From NCBI GenBank assembly GCA_034766995.1, contig CM068317.1, positions 35,320,749 to 35,384,748 of the forward strand: a DNA stretch of 64,000 bases, in the 5' to 3' direction. A model generated the notes under the pieces. It saw only the letters and a program-made list of their open reading frames with translations. It searched no databases and had not been told where the DNA came from. This document shows positions 26,973 through 39,747 of the stretch, in pieces (the stretch's first letter is position 1; each line of letters starts with the position of its first letter). The translations under genes and the position numbers were made by a program. The DNA is from Acanthacorydalis orientalis (taxonomy: Eukaryota > Arthropoda > Insecta > Megaloptera > Corydalidae).

Positions 26973-28673
26973 GTATAAAAAACTCGTGTAATTTGTTAAA
27001 CAAGCAATATAAGCAATATATATATATATATATATATAAATATTACTTGTTTATAATTTATTTTTTCATTTTCTTAAATGAAAAAAATATTGAAACCACA
27101 AAATTTTGCCAAAGTAAATTAAAAAGCTATTTTTCTATAATATACTTATAACAGAATTTATTATATGATAATTTATTAAATAGAATTTTACAATTAATAG
27201 AAATGTAGAAAGTTTAAAAAAGGTGTATTGATAAAAATTGTGTATTTTTTAATTCACGCTCAATTGGATTTAGCGATTCGATTGTGTACATGAAATAGTG
27301 TATACGATCATAATATTAAATATGATAATTGTATCGAAAACTTCTATGATTATTAATATTCACTAGACTATAAAGTAATATCATATAACCTTTTTTATTC
27401 AAATAAAATATGTTAACAGTTTTTTTTTAACAAATGTAAAAATCAAGGATTATAAACGAAGGCCATTTGTATTTAAAACTATATCCTACATATAAAATAC
27501 TCATTTGATATAAATAAGAAAACATTAACCATCTTTTATACATAATATCTAAAGTAAAAGGTAATAATAATGTTTAAACTTTATTAAACTTTGTAACTTC
27601 AAATACTCAAACATACTTTATAACCTTACGGTACAATGTATTAATGCAATTAATTTGTTAAACCACATTTCAAGCCACTCGAGTCTTGTATATTGATTTA
27701 TTTTAACTACTATTTTAATATTATTAGTAGTAATTTACATCTTCCTGTCTCAATTCTGATTAATTGTCTAATAAAAAATATATCTCTTATCTGTCTAATA
27801 AAAAATATATCTCTAAACGGCTATTTTAAGGACCTCGAAGACACACACTTCCGGGAGGGATTAAGTTGAAAAATAATGTACACTTTGAAACTGAAGCTGT
27901 TATCTCTAATATCGAACCAAGTTACTCTTCAAATCGCCCTCGTATCTGTTCACACAAAGATCTGTTTTAAAAGTTTGGAAGTAAATATTGCTATACACAA
28001 TGTGTTTTTTATAGTATTTGCTTAATTAAGGTTTGATTAATATTTTTTCTATTTCTATTTAAGTTTTAACTTATTTAGTTTAATATCTTCCAAAATTCAT
28101 GTTTCTATCACTTATATATTTTGGGTATATCGTGTTTTTTATTCTTATTTTTTCAAATATCTGTTGAAATGATTATCGAAGTTTGATCCAATATAATTTT
28201 AATTTGTAACTCGATATTCTCCAATAAAAAATATTAACGAAAAGTTTTACATCGTTTTGGCAAGAAAATAAAACGAAAATTGCTAGAAACGTGTAACAAA
28301 GCCAAGCAGAATGTTGTAATACGATAATACACCTATTTACAATGCCTTACCTATTTATCATTTTCCTACTAAAATTAAACAAAAAATGGTTGTGTGGAAC
28401 CCAAACAAATGAATATTTCAATACTGAAATGCAGCTGCTCGGAATGATTAAGTAAAAAAAATTTAAATATCCGTCATTCTTGAATTAAAGAGCTTATTTT
28501 ATTTAACATCCGACAATTTGTTTCTATTGGCAATATTCAACTACTGCTCAAATAAAAGTGATTTAATAGTATAAACAAAATACTATTTACTAAGATTAAA
28601 AATTACAAAACTGAAACATTAAACTGAATTTCTTTTATTTGATTTTATATTTGTGGGACGGATTAGTTTTTTA

Positions 28674-28675
<2 letters not shown>

Positions 28676-28734
<59 letters not shown>
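28676..28734. repeat. (TA)n microsatellite
   Basis: Uninterrupted TA. Further tracts lie at 28840-28858 and 28974-29006. Confidence 0.95.
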
Positions 28735-28738
<4 letters not shown>

Positions 28739-28971
28739 TCTAAAACCTACTTGAAGTTGCCTCACATAGCAAAACTAGTAACGGAAAACAGAAACTCAAG
28801 TGAACCAAAACACATACATACATACACACACACACACAAATATATATATATATATATAAATACATGCTTAAAATAGTAAATAGAGTGGTGGTAACAAAGT
28901 CTTTCTTTTTACAAATTCCCTTTTCAATTTATTCTTAAATATTTTTACAGATGAGATCAGTAAATTGAACA

Positions 28972-29011
<40 letters not shown>

Positions 29012-30610
29012 GTATATAAAGTAATAAATACAGAAATAAAAAACTAAAACTGTTGATATAGTATTCGTCAAGATTCACTATTCAAATAAATGGTATATAA
29101 ACACATGTACGTCTCTTTATTTATACCAAATTAGTTCTTCTGTTAAAAATGAAAAGAGCATGTCCTTAAAGAGCATCTTAGAAGTAAAACGCAATGCGGA
29201 TTAAACACATAGATTTAAGTGTTGCGCCAGTCTATTATTGTGTAAACACACCGTATATACGAGAATGAACGTTTCGTGTTTCTATTGGCGATGCAATGTA
29301 AACAATATTGACATGCTTTTTATATACTATACATTGTGCTTTCAGCTTTATCACGAAGTCAAAATTGTAAGATCAATTTACAGACCCTAATATGTTATTT
29401 TTATAGGTTAAGATAATGATTCTTTGTAGATGAACTAGCAACACGTTTTGTTAGTTCATCTAGAAAGATTTTTTTTTAATGACAGTAGTATGAACAATTA
29501 ATATTAAAATATTCTATTGCATTAAATTTTATCCCAACTTCTATTTTATATACAATATAAACATACTATTAAATATGTATTCTGAAATAAATATTTGTCA
29601 CTGTCCCTTTGATTAGCATTTAATGAATCTTTCGTTTAAATTAAAAAAATCCCACAAGCCACATTTTACATTCATTAACTTATACATTCAATAAAATAAT
29701 TGTGTTAATAATAAATCATTATAAAATCCAATTAGTTTTTTCACTGCAAAATATTTCTGATTTTCATATAAACGTAAAATAGATAAGGAAATGCATTTAT
29801 CAAGTACACACAATTATTTCTGAACCATACTTAAATAGTGAACTGTAGCCAATGGATAAAATATATTACATAAAGATTAAATTCAAAAAAAAATCTTGCA
29901 TGACCTCGAAAATGTATTATCAATTAAATGTTTTTAGCTCCAAACATCTTTCTACTAACATATAAATATACTTATTTCAAATGATTTACAAAAGTAGCCG
30001 ATTTTAATTAAAAATCTTAGTAATTTTATAATAAGGGTTTCAGTACACGATTAATATTACAATCTATACCTTTTATAGTAACAGTTATCAATAAAAGTAT
30101 ATTAAAGATAAAGATAAACAAACAATGAATTCGTCGGAAAATAATATTTATTGAATTAAACAAAAATTGAATTAAATATGACTTATTAAGAAGTTTAATT
30201 TCTTCAATAAAAGTAGTGTTAAATTTGTATTAGATACATAATTTAATTCTACATACAAAATTAAAACATAAAATATTCTATTGATACAATTAATTATATA
30301 AAAAATAATTAGTTACATTATCTCAAAATCAGTTACACAATCGCTTATTATCAGTTAACAGATATAAAAACATAATATTTAATTTCAAATTTTTGCTATA
30401 ATAATTCTACTGAACTATTGTTTCTACGCTCAAATATATAAAATATTCCTTTAATAATTCATAAACTACTATTTCAAAATTATGAAATTTTGATAAATAA
30501 AATGATTCATCAAATATAGAATTGTTAAATTAAAATGAATTTAACAAGTAGTATAACATTAAAATAAATGTAAAAAATCGAATAAATTCTCTTATACCCA
30601 CCTTTTACAA

Positions 30611-30722
<112 letters not shown>

Positions 30723-30842
30723 TAAATGCCGCTTATTTAGATATATGTACAGTAAAACTAGCTTTTTTGGGACAACACTTCGAAAATCTGTTTTTTTTAG
30801 AAATCAAAAAACATATATATATACAATTACTAATATAAAACA

Positions 30843-30880
<38 letters not shown>

Positions 30881-31156
30881 TAGATAGATATAGATATATA
30901 TATATATATATATATTGGTATCATTAATTTTTAAACTTTATTAATTACTGATTACTGTGCAATAAATCGTAAAATTGATTCATTTTAACTTGTGTTACTT
31001 TTATTTCGAATGAAGAATATGTATTTTTTTATCTTGCTCGTATTAAAATTTAAAAACATTAAATAAAAATTAAAAGTTAAATTTTATAATTTCTAGTGTT
31101 ATCTTTAAAAAAAAGATACTAAAATGTTAGATCAAAACATCTTTCTTTTGTTCGCA

Positions 31157-31200
<44 letters not shown>

Positions 31201-31226
31201 AGAGAGAGAGAGAGAGAGAGAGAGAA
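31157..31226. repeat. Compound (TA)n-(GA)n microsatellite
   Basis: A TA run passes into an AG run, as at 6721-6778. Confidence 0.95.
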
Positions 31227-32592
31227 TGTAAACGAAATAAAAACACATCAGCTATTTTTATTTTATAAAATAACTTAACTACGTCCCGTAACTAATAACT
31301 TTTTCAATGGCTGATTAAAAACCAATGAAAATAAAATTAAAACTAAGTAATCTTTTTTTTCTTTTATTAATCCTTTTGACTAAAATATATTGTGCGTGCA
31401 TTAACGCACACACACAGCATACAATTATATTCAGTGATGTGTAACAACACTAATGCAAAAAACAATCAACTAGTTGTATGAGAATATGATGTGAGCAATA
31501 AATAAAACAATGTTAATAAAACATTTAGTTTTTTGATCCTTGTTTTACGTCAAGAATGACCTTCTTGTTGCAAAATGCGAGTAAAAAAAGAATAAAAATA
31601 ATTTACATAGAGAATGATGAAGACAACACAAAACACAATTTTGAATATTTTGAGAGGAGATATCAACGACGCAAGTAAACCAAAAATTAATTTTAAAAAA
31701 GTAAATTCATACGTATATTTTTATAAGAGTGTATATATCAATAATTAAAAAAACAATTCTTTACGCTATATTTTTTCACTAACTCCAATGATCTGTTATT
31801 AACAATAATTGTAAAAGTTGATTTTTATCTTAATATTCAAGATCTTCATAAATTTAAGATCAACTTTCAAAATTCTTATTTTTTCTCAACTTAGGTACTT
31901 TTACTTAGAATAGTCTCATTATCCACGCACTTTCTTTGATAGGTTACATTTGAATGAGATTTTTTAAAATAACCTGGGTTTTTTGCACGCCAGTGTATAA
32001 TACACAATACAGTTTTTATATTGACGACTTAGGTAATAAATAAATTCCAATATGAAAAATAGTCAAATCTAAAGAGATAATAAGATGAATAAATATTTTG
32101 AAAACCAAACTTTCGAGTATATTCATTAATATTCAAATACTGGAATTAACTTTTACTTGAATATATTTGTATACATTTATTTTTAATTAATTAATAATTA
32201 CATTAACTTCTTTCAAATATTAATTATTACATTCTAGTTGTTTATATCTAATTAATATTAGTTGACTAAACAAACGTAATTTTTTCTCTAAAGGTATTAC
32301 TTAACTTAAGAAGGGTTTTAAATACTTTATTACGTACTAATAGATAATGTGACTATACAATGATAGTTATGAATGTGTACTTGCGATTGTACTAATATTG
32401 TTTTAATTTGTACCTGAATTTTTTCAAGCAAAAGTAATGGGTAATTACCAACATATTATTAAATATAATACGTTTGTTTACGATCAATCAATCCAGTGAT
32501 CTTTTTTTCGGCAATCACTTGTCATATACACTTTCATCTCTTGCCAAGTCAGGTAAAAAGGAAGGAATTGGTTATAAGAATCAAGAAGTATT

Positions 32593-32670
32593 TTTTCAAT
32601 GCTACTGTCACTCAAAATATTATCTATATACATATTGATAATATTTTGAGTGACAGTAACATATACATAC

Positions 32671-32710
<40 letters not shown>

Positions 32711-32732
32711 TGAGTGACAGTAACAATGAAAA
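32593..32732. repeat. Nested fold-back (MITE-like) element with a (TA)n core
   Basis: Outer inverted ends: TTTTCAATGCTACTGTCACTCA on the left matches, in reverse complement, TGAGTGACAGTAACAATGAAAA on the right with two mismatches. Inside the left half, 32601-32624 and 32637-32660 form a second hairpin (23 of 24 bp, 12-bp loop). A (TA)n tract fills 32677-32709. The third copy of TGAGTGACAGTAAC suggests that one end was duplicated in inverted orientation. No coding capacity. Confidence 0.75.
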
Positions 32733-32911
32733 ATTACTTAAATTACATAACTTAATCTAGTTGTTTCTCCTGAAAAATATATTACAGTCATTTTTATGTA
32801 CATAATGTACATTTTATAATGATTAACGTTTATATTGTAGTGAATTGAATTTTTTTCTCTAGCATAGAATTTCATTCTTTGAAATAGCCGATCTTAGCAT
32901 ACGTGCTTATA
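32729..32911 (+). repeat. Dispersed repeat segment A, copy 1
   Basis: Matches 37258-37450 in the same orientation. Shared blocks include CTTAATCTAGTT, a TATATTA(C/T)A(G/A)TCAT block and TATATT(G/A)TA(G/A)TGAATTG, with small indels. No reading frame. Probably part of an old transposon whose partner is segment B. Confidence 0.7.
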
Positions 32912-32959
32912 TAGTACGTGTATTAAGATGTTATTTACTTTTGACGTTAATAGCAAAGT

Positions 32960-33462
<503 letters not shown>

Positions 33463-33532
<70 letters not shown>
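33463..33532. repeat. (TA)n microsatellite
   Basis: About 70 bp of TA directly at the right end of the mariner-derived copy, which is thus bracketed by TA tracts. Confidence 0.95.
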
Positions 33533-33535
<3 letters not shown>

Positions 33536-33574
33536 AAAGTTATGTATCTTTGATTTAGAAGAGAGCAATCTATA

Positions 33575-33777
33575 ATTTTTGATACATTAACATGACATTC
33601 AGAACATAAGTGAAAAATGCTTCCAAGTTAATTTTTATTACAATGTACATCTTTGTACAATTAATTAAATATCTTTTTAAGGATAATAAAAATGAATTAG
33701 CATAAAAGGTGTTTTTGCCAATGTAATAAAAAAAATATAATAATAAAATAAATACACTAGCAATACAAAAAATTAGT
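33575..33777 (+). repeat. Dispersed repeat segment B, copy 1
   Basis: Matches the reverse complement of 37057-37265 at roughly 85% by eye. Shared blocks include GATACATTAAC, GACATTCAGAACATAAGTG and GGATAATAAAAATGAATTAG. The opposite relative orientation of A and B at the two sites implies a rearrangement. Confidence 0.78.
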
Positions 33778-34766
33778 AAGTTTATTCATTCGGTGACGGT
33801 GTTTTTAATTATTTGCTTTAAATAAATATAACATAGAAATTGATTTTTTTATAGAATATTCCATTTACAATCTAATGTTCTTTTCTGTCTCTACGTACAA
33901 ATAACTCTTAAATGACACAAGTGTAATGAATTTCAAATATAAATGTGATAAAGGTCAAACATATTTTTAATTAGCATTTTAAATAATTAAATATTGTTTA
34001 TAATACGTTATAAAGATATTCATACCATAAAAATGAAAAATAAACCGCATATTTTTCACATCACGAAGTAATATAAATTATGATTCCATATTTATAGAGA
34101 AAATTATAAATTACCTGAATAGAAATTTTAAACATCAGTCTGAAAATCTACACATCAGTCTACTCAAACAGTCTGAAAATCTACAAAAATATTTAATTTT
34201 AAATGAAATATGAATAAAAAAGCGATTAAAAAATAAAAAAAATATTTTGTATAATAAACGACTTGAATTTTTTTAATTTCAAAGAATTATTTCCACTTGA
34301 AGTAATTCATAAAGCACAAAAGTGAGAATGAATAAAACATAAATATAAAAAATAACTAATCGGCAAGGCTCTTGAACTAAACATAGATATATTTTTAAAA
34401 CTTTTAATTTTAACAAAATAATAAACAGTTTTTTTTTCATTACTAGCATTTACATGTCATCTACTAATACGTTTTTGTACGACTTCCGTAAATAATCTAA
34501 GAAGTATTAATATCATGTCAAAGACAATGATAATGATTTTGGTTGGCAATGAAATTGCTAAAAAAATAGTAATTCCGTTATACACGTAACATTCTATTAT
34601 TGCTCAACGTAACAGAATCTAAAATTATATATTCAAAGTACTAATATTTATTTATAGATTACTATCAACAGAAATAAAGAAAAAAAAAGAATTGTTAAAT
34701 ATAATAATAGGAATATACTAATGAATTTCAAACCAAGAATGTCAATCTCTTAATATACATGTGTGT

Positions 34767-34768
<2 letters not shown>

Positions 34769-34828
<60 letters not shown>
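34769..34828. repeat. (TA)n microsatellite
   Basis: Uninterrupted TA preceded by a short GT run. Confidence 0.95.
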
Positions 34829-34830
<2 letters not shown>

Positions 34831-36104
34831 CGCAATTACATATATTTATAGAAGAGCTGAAAGCTCAATAACATCATTTTTTCACGAAACAATAGAATAA
34901 TATAATTTACTTATTCGTAAACATATCAGTGTATTATTGTACAATGTGCCATGAATATTTTTTAGTACTCAATGAAATGTTTTTTTTTTAAGTTATTCAT
35001 GTTTTTAAATTTAATTTTTTTTTCACACTCTTCACATATGTTTTAATTTTAGATTGAAATTTAAACTATTTTTAGCATTAATAATAAAAATCGTTACTAA
35101 TTAATGAACAGTGTGAATTATTTATTGTTCTAACTAAAATGACTGTACTTTTCTTAACATTAAAAAGTATGCTAATAAAGAACAGGTATCATATAAAAGT
35201 ACATTAGCATTTTTTCATCACAAATAATATTTACTTGCATAATATTTATTGAATCGAGATTTTTACTATTGTTTTTAAAACACATTATTTTATGAATACA
35301 AGATATACATTTAAAAAATTAAAAAAGTAATTCATTTGCCTATTAATGTAATCCTATACAGTCATTACAAAAGATGATTTATAATCAACTGAATGCAACG
35401 TTATAATATAACAATTTAACTAGAATCCATTATAATAAGTTCAAAGATACTTGAAACATTAATAAATTCTTCAATAAATAAATAATAATAATAAAAATTC
35501 AGGTACTTAAATGCATTCATTTTATATTTCTTTGTTAATGAAACTGCATTATAATTCTGAATACATTGGATTTTAAATACATATAAAATATTAACGAATA
35601 CTTTAAATCCCCATAAATTCCTATTTTTCATGTATAATTTATTTTAATATCAAATACACTTGAAGAAAACATTATTCACCATTCGATTTCAATACAAAAA
35701 TATACACATTTTGAGTTCTAATTATCATTTTTCTCGTAATATTTGCGACAAATTGTAATCTAGATTAAAAATCATGAAAGAAATCAGGTGTTATTATATA
35801 CTGAATGTCTTTTAAAAAATATACTTAAAGAAATTACAAACCGCAAATAATGTGGTTAATGAGGTTTACTTAAAAAATTATTTACAAATACTTAAAAAAA
35901 TATTATACAGTTATTAAATAGTTATAAAAATATTATAACGAAACACATGTTTTAAATGTGTTTATTAAATATGTTCGAAAACACAATGTATAATAATATA
36001 CTAATAATGATAAATAAATTAAAACAAATACTTTTAATTCCTTTATAAATATACATTTACTACAAAATATATATTTCATATATTTACAGTTTAATTTTTA
36101 GAAG

Positions 36105-36107
<3 letters not shown>

Positions 36108-36180
<73 letters not shown>

Positions 36181-36181
36181 C

Positions 36182-36213
<32 letters not shown>
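36108..36213. repeat. (TA)n microsatellite with a TGTATGTATGCATG centre
   Basis: Two TA runs around a short alternating purine-pyrimidine core. Confidence 0.95.
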
Positions 36214-36216
<3 letters not shown>

Positions 36217-37056
36217 CAATAAAATTAGATTGCTTAGAATCGAAATTTTACGCATAAAATCTTCATCAAACAACAAGAACTAAATGTATTAATAACACTA
36301 TTAGCATAAATATTTTTCTAATATAATTAATGTATAAAATAACAATCGAAATAGCAACAAAATTTAAAAATAGCTTCAACACGCACACATACACATACAC
36401 TTTTATGTATTTACAGTTGATCCCCTCTTGACAATCATCCACTTTATGACTGCTCGTTTTTACAACTATCTTTTCATGCGAAATAAAATTGATAATACTT
36501 GTAATTTACGTCCACAGTTTAACAAATGGTACTAATTGTTGGATATTAGTTCTACAGGCGAAAATTACACATCAAATTAAAATCAATATTTATCCTATTA
36601 AAAATCTAAGAACTCTTCAGTGTTGTAAACCAAAACTATCTGGTCAACTAAGCATTAAATTTTAGAGAGAAAAAAACATGTTTTTGTAAAAGAAACATAG
36701 AGCATTCAGGAACTAATCTCTAAAATGAAAAATACAGATCTTACTTTTTACAAAGTAGCAATATTTCACACATGAAAAAAATACGCGATTTATTTATCAT
36801 TGATTTGGTGTGAATATCTTTATAACGTATTAAAAAATATTTAATTATTTAAAATATTAATTAAAAATATTACGTTTGGCCTCCATCACGTTTATATTTG
36901 CAATTCATTACGCCTACGTCATTTAAAATGTTATATGTTTACATAAAGACAGAAAAAAGTTTTAGATAGTAAATATGATATTCTATGAGAAATCAATTTT
37001 CCATATATTTATTTAAAGTAAATAACTAAAAATAGTGTGACAGAATAAATAGACGT

Positions 37057-37450
37057 CACTAATTTTTAGTATTGCTGCTATATTTATTTTATATTTTTTA
37101 TTACACTGGCAGAAAACACATTTTATGCTAATTCATTTTTATTATCCATTAAGAGATACTTAATTAATTGTACGAAGACGTACATCACATTTTTATCATA
37201 ATAAAAATTAATTTCAAAACATTTAACACTTATGTTCTGAATGTCGTGTTAATGTATCAAAATTACTTACTAATTAAAACATATAGCTTAATCTAGTTTT
37301 TTTTCTTATGAAGAATATATTATAATCATGTTTTTATATAAATAATGTAAATTTTATTACGATTAATGTCTATATTATAATGAATTGTATTTTTTTCCTA
37401 ACCTATTAGATTCCATAGATTCAAATAATCTGTCCTAGTATACAAGGATA
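37057..37450 (-). repeat. Dispersed repeat, segments B (inverted) and A joined, copy 2
   Basis: 37057-37265 is segment B in reverse complement. 37258-37450 is segment A in forward orientation. They meet at a shared AAAATTACTTA. The mariner at 37451 starts where the A similarity stops, so the mariner probably inserted into this repeat. The strand given refers to segment B. Confidence 0.75.
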
Positions 37451-38756
37451 TACGAGGGGTATTTTTAAAGTAAGGTTCGATTTGTAACTACCACCGATTA
37501 AACATGAATGATAAGACCACGCATGCGCAATAGCTTTACGTGGTACATGAGTTAGCCATCAGTCATTTTGTCGCCCTCGGATTCTTGTTTGATGCCACGT
37601 GTGAGTGATTTATAATAAATGCAACAAGAAATAATCCCGCCAGCTGTTAGGTTCGTGCTGTAATCCGATATTTGGTAGGAAAAAACAATAGTGCTGCTGA
37701 AATTTACAAGAAACTTTATGAGGTATAGGGGTCAATTGTTATGAGTGATAGTAAGGTTCGGCAATGATGTCGCTTAATTAAAGAAAAGCGAATGAATATT
37801 CATAACGAACAGCGTAGTGGCCGGCATAGTATGATGAGAGGCGATTTGGTGGAATAAGTAAATATGAAAAATTGAGAAAATCATTATTTCACAATTTTAC
37901 AATTGTTTATTGAATTTCCGAAAATTTCACGGTCAGCGATTTATGACATTGTGATAAAAAAGCTAGGCTACAAAAACCAGATGGGTACCAAAAATTCAAC
38001 CAATGCACACAAGCAGAAACGTGTGAATTCTGTTAACCAATTTTTGCAGCGTGAGGAAAATGAGGGAGACAACTCTTCAACCACATTGTGACTGAATATG
38101 ACACCTAGATTTCCTACACAAACATCTAATTAAAGCAACAGTAAATGAAATTACGCCAATTCCTGTCTCTGAAGGCAAAGAAGTTTAGGCAAACACTTTC
38201 GGTCAGGAAAATCAGAACCACCGTTTTCTGAAATAAAAAAAAGACTTGCTTGTTGATTTTCTTGAACATGTAATTACGATTAATGCCGATACATATTTTG
38301 AAATGAAGAAACTTAAACGTGTCTTTCAAAACAGAAGACGTGGGTTGTCGAGTGGGATTGTGCTTTTGCACGACCTCATACCGTACCTCAAACTGTTCAA
38401 ATATTGCAAGACTTTAGATGGGAAATTTTTAACTACCCATCCTACATCCTCGATCTCACACCGAGCGATTACCACTTGTTTTTGCGCCTAAAGAAATGTT
38501 TTGCATTTTAACGCTTTAAAAATGACAAAGAACTGGACAGGCATTACTAATTGGATCGTCACAGGTGGCGGATTTTTTTGACACGGGAATAAGAAAATAC
38601 TAGTTCCACACATCAAAAATGCGTACAAGTCTATGGTGACTATATGAAAAAATAATGTATATATGTAGATGTCTTTTGCCTGTAATAAATTATTTTTATC
38701 ATTGATGTTTTTTTTCTAATTGCTGAAAAGACTTTACTTTAAAAACGCGCCTAACA
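37451..38756 (+). pseudogene. Decayed mariner transposon (lineage 2), about 1.3 kb
   Basis: The ends share TTTTTAAAGTAA in inverted orientation (left ACGAGGGGTATTTTTAAAG, right reverse-complemented TTAGGCGCGTTTTTAAAG), and the length is normal for mariner. Coding remnants in order: NPIFGRKKQ-like text near 37660, LLVDFLEHVITINADTYFEM (about 38246-38305), QNRRRG, VLLHD with its Asp codon at 38372-38374, and in a shifted frame LDLTPSDYHLFLRLKKCF (about 38449-38505). These are the second and third Asp regions of a DD34D transposase. Stops and frameshifts interrupt it throughout, so it is inactive. Confidence 0.85.
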
Positions 38757-39235
38757 CAATGTAAAAGTATAACACATATATTGTATATTACTTTAAAGTG
38801 TATAAATAATAAAACAGATTTCGTATGGAAATGTCCCATAATTTCAATTACAATATATCCTAAACTGATAAGAGTTTTCTTATAATGAATTCTGTCTGTT
38901 AAACTAATTCTTACCTACATATCAAATAAAACACTTCTTTCCAATTAGTAAAGTTTATCTCAACGTATATAATAATCTCATATAACGAAAAAATAAAACA
39001 GTATTAATATAAGACAAAAAAATATTGGCAACATTCGACTGTCTGTCAATGACAAGGGCAGCAGCATTGTATCAGAAAACTAACACGACACTTATTAACG
39101 ATCACATCAAACTCTCACGAACACTCAGTAAAAATACATTCAGCTAATTTTATACAGACAATATCATTCAATATTAATTGAATGATAATTATTATTAAAC
39201 ACCTCGAGTTTCAATATATATATATATATATATAC
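38757..39235. other. Spacer, nothing recognised
   Basis: A+T-rich DNA ending in a short (TA)n run at 39213-39233. Confidence 0.6.
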
Positions 39236-39512
39236 TAGGGGGCTCCGCCTCCTACTCGCTTCGCTCATCAACCTGTTAATTACAAGCACGTACATGTAAC
39301 AAAATGAAACAATAAACATATTTGAGTATCATAGAAGGCTCGTCCAAAATAAATAAGTTGGCGTCATGGATTTTTATTTTTTGAGGATAATTTTGATTAT
39401 ATATATAGATAGAGAGAGAGAAGAGAGATAAACATATTTGGGTACGATAGAAACCTCGTCCCAAATAAAGAAATCGACGTCATGAAATTTTTATTTTTTG
39501 TAGATAATTTTG

Positions 39513-39576
<64 letters not shown>

Positions 39577-39700
39577 GGCTTCACCCCCTGCTCGCTGCGC
39601 TCACCCACTTATCAATTATAAACATATACATGTAACCGAAAGAAACAATAAACATATTTGGGTATCACAGAAGCCACGTTTCAAATAAGTCGATTCATTG

Positions 39701-39705
<5 letters not shown>
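39236..39705 (+). repeat. GGGGGC-hairpin repeat, two headed units and one headless unit, linked by (TA)n
   Basis: Unit 1 (39236 to about 39400) and unit 3 (39573 to about 39705) start with a G/C-rich head, AGGGGGCTTCACCCCCT (hairpin 39573-39589) or a decayed form, followed by CTCGCT(T/G)CGCTCA. The shared tail contains CAATAAACATATTTG(A/G)GTAT and, in units 1 and 2, GTCATG with TTTTTATTTTTTG. Unit 2 (about 39429-39515) has only the tail. TA tracts lie before units 1 and 3 and after the units. Similar heads are common in arthropod genomes, but I cannot name the family. Confidence 0.75.
39517..39572. repeat. (TA)n microsatellite between hairpin-repeat units
   Basis: Uninterrupted TA leading straight into AGGGGGC; another tract follows at about 39703-39744. 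Confidence 0.95.

Positions 39706-39747
<42 letters not shown>

Larger units (their letters stand above)
33778..37056. other. Intergenic stretch, no gene recognised
   Basis: A+T-rich, with (TA)n tracts at 34769-34828 and 36108-36213 and a small direct repeat of CAGTCTGAAAATCTACA near 34137-34186. Nothing codes. Confidence 0.6.

Noticed and set aside
38246..38491. 81-codon frame as a gene of its own
   Set aside because: It is the better preserved part of the decayed mariner transposase at 37451-38756, broken before the third catalytic Asp.
39236..39705. CRISPR-like regular repeats
   Set aside because: Unit lengths are irregular, units differ internally and the genome is eukaryotic; it is a dispersed repeat with TA tracts.
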